Assembly: GCA_900100835.1 (NCBI GenBank)
Contig: FNCM01000020.1
Coordinates: forward strand, 1 to 40,204
From: Selenomonas sp. WCT3
GTDB taxonomy: Bacteria > Bacillota > Negativicutes > Selenomonadales > Selenomonadaceae
DNA length: 40,204 nucleotides
Direction of reading: 5' to 3'
Below the pieces are notes generated by a model. That model ran no database searches, was not told the origin of the DNA, and saw only the letters and a program-made list of their open reading frames with translations. The first letter of the stretch is position 1; every line of letters begins with the position of its first letter. A program made the translations under genes and the position numbers. This document shows, piece by piece, positions 35,248 to 40,204 of this stretch.

Positions 35248-35253
35248 TATAAT
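35248..35253 (+). promoter_or_regulatory. -10 box of the sigma-54 activator gene
   Basis: A perfect TATAAT lies 28 bases before the start. The nearest TTGACG (35231-35236) is only 11 bases upstream, too close for a standard -35, so the promoter may need an activator. Confidence 0.5.
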
Positions 35254-35280
35254 AGAGGGAACAGAAAGGAACGATTCACT

Positions 35281-36963
35281 ATGATGTTTGAGCAAGAGGC
35301 TGTAATTCATCACGACAGCGGCATCCATGCCCGCATTGCGGCGATGATTGTGCAACGGGCTAAGGAACTCGGAAAGAAATACGGTACGCCGCTATATCTT
35401 CGCAGTGAGCGAAGCGAGCGGTTCGAGATGCACAGTTTGATGAAATTGGTGGCGCTCAAAATCAGTTGTGGTGATTCGCTTTTTGTGGCAGCCGAAGGAG
35501 ATGAAGGGCGGCAGGCCGTTTATGAGATGGTCCGCTTCTTGGAAAGTGACTTCGAAATGAATTCTCCCGGGGAGATTCACGAGATGGATTTGCTGCTGCA
35601 TGAGAATGCCTTGATGCAGGAACGCCTGCAGATGATTCTCGAGGCGGTACAGGATGGTATCTGTGTTGTTGACCGTACAGGTGAAATCACCTATGTAAAT
35701 CCTTCCTATCTGCGAATTGTTCACAAAACGCCAGAGATGGTAGTGGGGCAGAATGTTTTCAAGACGGCTCCCGATGGCAACCGCTGTGGAGTATTGCGTT
35801 CTGGCGTGGCCCGCATCGGCAGTATCAGTCACAAAAAGGATGGCACTACGGTTGTGGCCAACGTCAATCCGATTTTCGTCGATGGCGAGATTGCCGGTGT
35901 CGTGTCGGTCATCAAGGATATCACGGAATTGCAGAACCTTATGGCCCGGTTGTCCCAGGTATCGGCCCGGGCTGAATATTTGGAGCAGGAGCTCCTGCGC
36001 ACCAAAAAGACGGCCCAGGCCTTCAAGAATTATATCGGCAAAAGTGGCAAGGTTGTCGACGTATTGGCGCTGGCCTCCAAGGCCGCAGGGTCTTCGGCCA
36101 CGGTGTTGATTCGCGGTGAGAGCGGTACGGGTAAAGAGGTTATTGCCGAGGGCATCCACTATGCCAGTGAACGCCGCCGGGGGCCGTTTATCCGCGTGAA
36201 CTGCGGGGCGATTCCGGGAACGCTGCTGGAGTCAGAACTCTTCGGACACGAGAAGGGGGCATTCACCGGAGCGGTTCGCCGCAAGCTGGGCAAATTCGAG
36301 CTGGCGGATAAGGGAACCATTTTCCTCGATGAAATCGGCGAGATGGATAAGAACATGCAGGTGAAATTGCTGCGTGTTCTGCAGCAGAAGGAATTTGACC
36401 GCATCGGCGGCGAAGAGACCGTACATGTTGATGTGCGCATTATTGCGGCCACCAACCGCAATTTGGAACAGATGGTAAAAGACGGCACGTTTCGCGATGA
36501 CCTATACTATCGTCTCAATGTCATTCCTATCAGCCTGCCGCCGCTTCGTGACCGCGTCGATGATATCCCGCTTTTGGTGGAGCATTTCATTGAAAAGGTC
36601 AGCGTGGAAAGTGGCAAGCGGGTTCGTGGGATTTCGCCGGAAGCGATGGAAGTTTTGATGGCTTACAAATGGCCGGGGAATGTCCGCGAACTGGAAAATG
36701 TCATTGAACGGGTGATAACACTGATGGACAGCGATCGGATTATCGTTGCATCGCTTCCCTCCTATATAAAAGGCGAGATGGCTGTACGGGAAGTGCAGCA
36801 TTTCACGGCGGATACCGCTGTGCTGCCCTGGGAAGAATATGAAAAGCAAATCATCGCCAATGCCCTGAACCAGTGTGGAAGTTTCAATGCAGCGGCTAAA
36901 ATGCTGAAGATTACGCATAAGACAGTGGCGGCAAAAGCACGAAAATACGGTTTGGTGGAATAA
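35281..36963 (+). CDS. Sigma-54 enhancer-binding activator with N-terminal HPr-like domain (HPr-PAS-AAA+-Fis)
   Basis: This 560-residue regulator has four parts. Residues about 3-90 resemble HPr: SGIHARIAAMIV matches the HPr active-site loop with His16 and Arg18 kept, and MHSLMKLVALKI aligns Ser52 with HPr Ser46. A PAS domain follows at about 112-217 (ILEAVQDGICVVDRTGEITY). The AAA+ domain (about 245-475) has Walker A GESGTGKE (279-286), the sigma-54 contact loop GAFTGA (326-331) and Walker B GTIFLDE (345-351). The Fis-type HTH ends the protein (SFNAAAKMLKITHKTVAAKA). The AAA+ motifs show that it should activate sigma-54 polymerase. Its neighbour is ptsH with a -24/-12 promoter and inverted repeats between. 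I infer that EI or phospho-HPr phosphorylates His16 to tune ptsHI expression. AAAGGA precedes the ATG. Confidence 0.93.
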   Translation: MMFEQEAVIHHDSGIHARIAAMIVQRAKELGKKYGTPLYLRSERSERFEMHSLMKLVALKISCGDSLFVAAEGDEGRQAVYEMVRFLESDFEMNSPGEIHEMDLLLHENALMQERLQMILEAVQDGICVVDRTGEITYVNPSYLRIVHKTPEMVVGQNVFKTAPDGNRCGVLRSGVARIGSISHKKDGTTVVANVNPIFVDGEIAGVVSVIKDITELQNLMARLSQVSARAEYLEQELLRTKKTAQAFKNYIGKSGKVVDVLALASKAAGSSATVLIRGESGTGKEVIAEGIHYASERRRGPFIRVNCGAIPGTLLESELFGHEKGAFTGAVRRKLGKFELADKGTIFLDEIGEMDKNMQVKLLRVLQQKEFDRIGGEETVHVDVRIIAATNRNLEQMVKDGTFRDDLYYRLNVIPISLPPLRDRVDDIPLLVEHFIEKVSVESGKRVRGISPEAMEVLMAYKWPGNVRELENVIERVITLMDSDRIIVASLPSYIKGEMAVREVQHFTADTAVLPWEEYEKQIIANALNQCGSFNAAAKMLKITHKTVAAKARKYGLVE

Positions 36964-36965
36964 AG

Positions 36966-37002
36966 TTGGTAAATTTTACCGATGGGTAGTAAAATTTACC
37001 AA
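36966..37002. promoter_or_regulatory. Upstream activator site 1 (14-bp dyad)
   Basis: TTGGTAAATTTTAC (36966-36979) and its exact complement (36989-37002) surround CGATGGGTA. It begins 2 bases after the activator stop and about 150-185 bases upstream of the -24 box. It shares the TTGGTA/TACCAA half-site with site 2. It lacks a T-run, so an enhancer is more likely than a terminator. Confidence 0.7.
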
Positions 37003-37010
37003 CATATTGA

Positions 37011-37039
37011 ATTGTTTTGGTATTTTTTACCAAAACAAT
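37011..37039. promoter_or_regulatory. Upstream activator site 2 (12-bp dyad)
   Basis: ATTGTTTTGGTA (37011-37022) and TACCAAAACAAT (37028-37039) are exact complements around TTTTT. They repeat the TTGGTA/TACCAA core of site 1, about 45 bases downstream centre to centre. A third stem, CTGAACCCTT (37086-37095) with AAGGGTTCAG (37103-37112), has a different sequence. Confidence 0.65.
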
Positions 37040-37149
37040 TAACGCCATTTATTTGAGAAAATGGATATATAATTTTAGGCTTTTGCTGAACCCTTATTTT
37101 ACAAGGGTTCAGAGAAAAGATATAGAAATTTTTTCCAATCTGCAAAAGT

Positions 37150-37165
37150 TGGCACGCATCTTGCA
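37150..37165 (+). promoter_or_regulatory. ptsH: Sigma-54 (-24/-12) promoter of ptsH
   Basis: TGGCACGCATCTTGCA matches the consensus TGGCACR-N4-TTGCW at every defined position, with GG and GC 12 bases apart. Transcription should start near 37175, giving a leader of about 80 bases. The adjacent gene encodes a sigma-54 activator. Confidence 0.92.
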
Positions 37166-37256
37166 TATTATTATGGCAGTTAGTCAAAACGTGCTGACCT
37201 CCTGCAGGGGCAGGAAAAAGAGAGTTTTTTACATTTTAGATGGGAGAGGTATAATA

Positions 37257-37523
37257 ATGACTCAGGAAACTATCACGATCGAGAACAAAACTGGTATTCA
37301 TGCTCGTCCGGCATCCATTTTCGTTCAGACGGCTACGAAATTCAAATCCAAAGTTCAGATCCAGGCTAAAGGCAAGACGGTTGATGCTAAGAGCATCCTC
37401 ATGATCATGAGCATGGGCCTTGTCAAGGGCACGGAGATGACGATCGTTGCTGATGGTCCGGATGAGGCTGAGGCAGTTAAGGCTCTGAAAGATCTCGTTG
37501 CTTCCAAGTTCGGTGAGGAATAA
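37257..37523 (+). CDS. ptsH: Phosphocarrier protein HPr
   Basis: This 88-residue HPr receives phosphate from EI on His15 (KTGIHARPASIFV) and passes it to the EIIA domains of sugar transporters such as the one at 20710. Ser46 in DAKSILMIMSMG is the site used by HPr kinase in Firmicutes; no kinase gene is in the window. The start is the ATG at 37257, with GGGAGAGG 7 bases upstream; the frame is open further upstream, but that part covers the promoter and enhancers. ptsI follows after 170 bases with a hairpin between. Confidence 0.97.
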   Translation: MTQETITIENKTGIHARPASIFVQTATKFKSKVQIQAKGKTVDAKSILMIMSMGLVKGTEMTIVADGPDEAEAVKALKDLVASKFGEE

Positions 37524-37555
37524 TTCACAGCGCTGAGCAATGTTGCACAATAGAA

Positions 37556-37594
37556 TAGCCTTCTCCCGGGAGGACTCCTGGGGGGAGGCTTTTC
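37556..37594 (+). terminator. Imperfect hairpin between ptsH and ptsI
   Basis: GCCTTCTCCC pairs imperfectly with GGGGGGAGGC, followed by TTTT. It may end part of the transcripts, giving more HPr than EI. The stretch from it to ptsI also contains TGGCAC (37647-37652) without a matching -12 element. Confidence 0.5.
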
Positions 37595-37693
37595 GTGCAG
37601 TTTTAGTAATATTTCGATAGTAAAAGAAAAGGCTTTCATTTATCATTGGCACATGGATGGATAGAGAGTTTTTTTTCAGGGGGAATAAAGAAA

Positions 37694-39406
37694 ATGGCAG
37701 AGACGATTCGCGGTAAAGGCGTAATTTCTGGTATTGCAGTTGGTAAAATCATGTTGGCTGGACAGAATCTGGACGGCTATCTCGTGAACTACCAGCCGGA
37801 GAGCAAAGAGACGGAGCAGGAAAAAGCTACGGCAGCCCTGACGGCTGTTGCTGAGGTTCTGCGCGAGAGCATTGAGCGTCTGCAGAAACAGGAGATGGTT
37901 GAGCAGGCTGCTATCATGGAAGCACATCGCATGATGGTTCAGGATCCGATGATGGCGCAGAAAATCGAGGAGAAACTCGATGAGAATCCGAGCGCACCGC
38001 ATGCAGTTCTCAAGGCTGCTGAGGAACAGGCTCAGATGTTTGAGGCTATGGACGATGAGTATTTTGCTGCTCGTGCTGTTGACCTGCGCGATGTCGGTAA
38101 GCGCGTAGCAAAATACATCCTCGGCGTTAAAGAGCCAGAAATCGGCGATGAGAAGGTAATTCTCTGCGGCCGTGAAATCGAGCCGTCCGTTATCGCTGGC
38201 ATGTCGACGGATAAGATTGCCGGTGTTCTTTTGGGCTCGGGCAGCACGACGGCACATGCTGTTATCATCGCTAAGGCTCGTGCTATCCCGACGATTGTCG
38301 GCCTCAACAAAGAAGACCGCATCGACAAGATTGCCGATGGCGACCATGTTGTCATCGATGGCGAAGCAGGCCAGATTGTCATCAATCCGAGTGAGGCCGA
38401 GATGGCTGAGTACAATGAGAAGATCAAGAAGCAGCAGGAGATGGCTGCTCACTATGCTCAGCTCAAGGATCTGCCGGCGGTTACGACTGATGGCGTAAAA
38501 GTTGACCTCATGGCTAACATTGGTACGCACATGGACGTTGACAACGCACTGACCTATGGTGCAGAAGGCGTTGGCCTGTTCCGTTCGGAGTTCGTATTCA
38601 TGGGCCGTCAGGACATCCCGAACGAGGAAGACCAGTTCAAGGCTTATAAGGAAGCTGTTGAGAAATGCGGTGGAAACCTCTGCGTTATCCGTACGATGGA
38701 TATCGGTGGTGACAAACCGCTGCCGTACCTCAACATTCCGGAAGAGGAAAACCCGTTCCTCGGTTACCGTGCGGTCCGCATCAGCCTGCAGCGCCGCGAC
38801 CTCTTCATGCCGCAGCTCAAGGCTATCCTGCGCGCTGGTAAATTCGGTAAAGTCGGCATCATGGTTCCGATGATCATCAATGTCGCTGAGTTCAAGAAAG
38901 TTAAAGAGCTCATCGAAGAGGCTAAAGTGGAACTTACCCATGAGGGCAAGGCTTTTGCTGATGACGTTCAGGTTGGTATCATGGTCGAGACGCCGGCAGC
39001 TGCTGTTATGACGCCGGTACTCGCTAAGTACGTTGACTTCTTCTCCATTGGTACGAACGACCTCGTTCAGTACACGCTCGCTTGCGACCGCGGCAATGCC
39101 AGCATCTCCTATCTCTACAACCACTTCAACCCGGCTGTCCTCCAGCTCATCCAGCGCACGATTACGAGCGCTCGGGAGAACGGTATCTGGGCAGGTATGT
39201 GCGGCGAGATGGCCAGTGACCCGAATGCAGCAGTTCTGCTGATGGCTATGGGCATCAGTGAGCTCTCCATGAGCGCACCGTCCATTCCGCGTGTCAAAGA
39301 GAAGATTCGCAACATCAGCTCCATCAAGGCTAAGGAAATCCTGGCTGACGTCATGAAGATGGAAGATGGCGACGAAATCAAAGCATATCTGGCAAAAGTT
39401 CTGTAA
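37694..39406 (+). CDS. ptsI: PTS enzyme I (phosphoenolpyruvate-protein phosphotransferase)
   Basis: This 570-residue cytoplasmic enzyme moves phosphate from phosphoenolpyruvate to HPr. The phospho-His is H188 in GSGSTTAHAVIIAKARAIPT. The PEP-binding barrel has GVGLFRSEFVFM, RTMDIGGDKPLPY and the active-site Cys in MCGEMASDPNAAVLLMAMG near residue 500. The length is normal. I start at the ATG at 37694, preceded by AGGGGGAA. By homology with HPr, it could also phosphorylate the HPr-like domain of the upstream activator. Confidence 0.97.
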   Translation: MAETIRGKGVISGIAVGKIMLAGQNLDGYLVNYQPESKETEQEKATAALTAVAEVLRESIERLQKQEMVEQAAIMEAHRMMVQDPMMAQKIEEKLDENPSAPHAVLKAAEEQAQMFEAMDDEYFAARAVDLRDVGKRVAKYILGVKEPEIGDEKVILCGREIEPSVIAGMSTDKIAGVLLGSGSTTAHAVIIAKARAIPTIVGLNKEDRIDKIADGDHVVIDGEAGQIVINPSEAEMAEYNEKIKKQQEMAAHYAQLKDLPAVTTDGVKVDLMANIGTHMDVDNALTYGAEGVGLFRSEFVFMGRQDIPNEEDQFKAYKEAVEKCGGNLCVIRTMDIGGDKPLPYLNIPEEENPFLGYRAVRISLQRRDLFMPQLKAILRAGKFGKVGIMVPMIINVAEFKKVKELIEEAKVELTHEGKAFADDVQVGIMVETPAAAVMTPVLAKYVDFFSIGTNDLVQYTLACDRGNASISYLYNHFNPAVLQLIQRTITSARENGIWAGMCGEMASDPNAAVLLMAMGISELSMSAPSIPRVKEKIRNISSIKAKEILADVMKMEDGDEIKAYLAKVL

Positions 39407-39436
39407 GAACAAACTTTATATCGCTTGAAAAATAGA

Positions 39437-39480
39437 AGCCCTTGGGAAAAGGAATCACAGCCTTTTTCCAAGGGCTTTTT
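39437..39480 (+). terminator. Terminator of ptsHI
   Basis: AGCCCTTGGGAAAAGG and the matching CCTTTTTCCAAGGGCT form a long stem with an eight-base loop and five T. Confidence 0.93.
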
Positions 39481-39549
39481 GCAGGGATTTGCCTGCTGAT
39501 GAAGAATTGTTATTAGGGAAATTGAATCGCAATAGGGGAGGAAAAGATT

Positions 39550-40041
39550 TTGAAAAAAGTATTTTTGGCAACGATGATGCTGGCCGGATTTCTGCTTTTT
39601 CCGCAGGTGGGAGATGCTGCGATGCGCGGGATCAATACCGAGGGTGGCATGTATGTGACCAATTGCGAAAGCTGGGTCAGCCTGCGGTCGTATGCTTCGA
39701 CGGAAGCGCCGGCGCTCGAGCGGATTCCGCTGGGGGCGAAAGTAACGATTATCGATGACAATGACCCGTGTTACAAGGAAATGGTATTTGCGCATGTGCG
39801 GTATCAGGGACGGCGCGGGTATGTTCTCTATAGCTATCTGACGCCGAAATGGACGTTGTACCGCGTGGTCAACTGCAATGAGTGGATCAGCCTGCGCACG
39901 GAACCGTCGACGGAGGCACCAGTGGCAGCCCGCATTCCGCGAGGGGCACAGGTACGCTTTGTCAAACAGGCGGGAAATGGCTTTTATTATGTGGAATATA
40001 ATGGCAGATTAGGGTATGCCCTGTCGTATTATCTGGACTGA
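39550..40041 (+). CDS. Secreted protein with two SH3b domains, TTG start
   Basis: This 163-residue protein starts at TTG (39550), after AGGGGAGG at proper spacing; no ATG fits as well. The signal peptide ends GDAAM (about 1-24). Two bacterial SH3 repeats follow: about 37-95 (VTNCESWVSLRSYASTEAPA ... RRGYVLYSYL) and 103-162 (VVNCNEWISLRTEPSTEAPV ... RLGYALSYYL). SH3b domains bind peptidoglycan or protein partners. With no catalytic domain, it may be a cell-wall-binding or periplasmic scaffold protein. Confidence 0.85.
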   Translation: MKKVFLATMMLAGFLLFPQVGDAAMRGINTEGGMYVTNCESWVSLRSYASTEAPALERIPLGAKVTIIDDNDPCYKEMVFAHVRYQGRRGYVLYSYLTPKWTLYRVVNCNEWISLRTEPSTEAPVAARIPRGAQVRFVKQAGNGFYYVEYNGRLGYALSYYLD

Positions 40042-40061
40042 GGGATGAAAAGAGGGCTGCA

Positions 40062-40204
40062 AAATTACAGTTTGCAGGGGAGTAGTACCCAGTTCGTATT
40101 CGAGGTAAGTCGCCGGCGGCGGGGGACACAGTACCAACGCTTCACCGGTGACAACCCGCTACAAGAAATTTTTGCCTTTTAATTAAGAGTTGGAAAACAG
40201 TTAA
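40062..40204. repeat. Second copy of the composite palindromic repeat, cut by window end
   Basis: From AAATTACAGTTTGCAGG onward the sequence follows the reverse complement of 18492-18352: the CGCCGGCGGCGGGGGACACA segment, then ACCGGTGACAACCCGCTACA, then the CAAGAAATTTTTGCCTTTTA arm and GAGTTGGAAAACAGTTAA. Only the first 30-50 bases inside the terminal repeat differ noticeably. It lies 20 bases after the SH3b gene. Confidence 0.88.

Noticed and set aside
37647..37665. TGGCAC as a possible second sigma-54 promoter before ptsI
   Set aside because: No TTGC at the right spacing, so the -12 half is absent.
37676..39412. Open frame of 578 codons opposite ptsI
   Set aside because: It covers ptsI, whose motifs are certain; the antisense product matches no family I know and lacks a start signal.

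Overview
The window looks like chromosome from a diderm Firmicute of the Negativicutes, probably Selenomonas or a close relative. The genes have Firmicute-type Shine-Dalgarno sites (AGGAGG-like), yet several products belong to an outer membrane. One is a porin with an N-terminal SLH domain, a coiled coil, a beta-barrel and a terminal Phe. Another is a second barrel-like protein. There is also an RND pump operon and MqnA of the futalosine menaquinone route. The genus is inferred from gene content, not from a database search.

Layout. 1-3040: the end of an IS3-type element, a 3'-end fragment of the neighbouring nuclease gene, and a two-gene cassette of unknown function held between that fragment and the intact nuclease. 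3036-11903: an island for scavenging phosphate and nucleotides. It holds a secreted DNase on the minus strand, then a HAD acid phosphatase, an outer-membrane barrel protein, a zinc phospholipase C/S1-P1-type enzyme and two CpdB/UshA-type nucleotidases. 11979-12818: mqnA. 13044-17645: MarR regulator, membrane-fusion lipoprotein and RND permease, overlapping end to end. 17646-18515: no gene, but a 707-bp nested palindromic repeat with 19-bp terminal inverted repeats; a second, cut-off copy begins at 40062. 18516-19424: a multi-cluster ferredoxin protein.

19694-25323: an alpha-glucoside phosphotransferase operon (RpiR regulator, EIICBA, GH13 phospho-alpha-glucosidase-like enzyme, Cof-type HAD phosphatase). 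25589-30705: the SLH porin and a secreted amylopullulanase-like GH13 enzyme with repeated starch-binding-like modules. Starch could thus be cut outside, pass the porin and enter through the PTS. 30901-32925: an OPT-family transporter. 33000-35036: a PRC-barrel protein and a membrane-anchored TPR-like protein. 35281-39406: a sigma-54 activator whose N-terminus resembles HPr, followed by ptsH and ptsI. 39550-40041: a secreted SH3b protein.

The strongest candidate for an undescribed system is at 35281-39406. An enhancer-binding protein with an HPr-like domain, keeping equivalents of both phosphorylation sites, sits upstream of a near-consensus -24/-12 promoter for ptsH. Paired inverted repeats lie between them at enhancer distance. 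This suggests that the general PTS is controlled by phosphorylation of an HPr mimic inside its own activator. Two other points merit attention: the nuclease 3'-end duplication flanking the unknown cassette, which looks like a scar of site-specific integration, and the nested palindromic repeat family.
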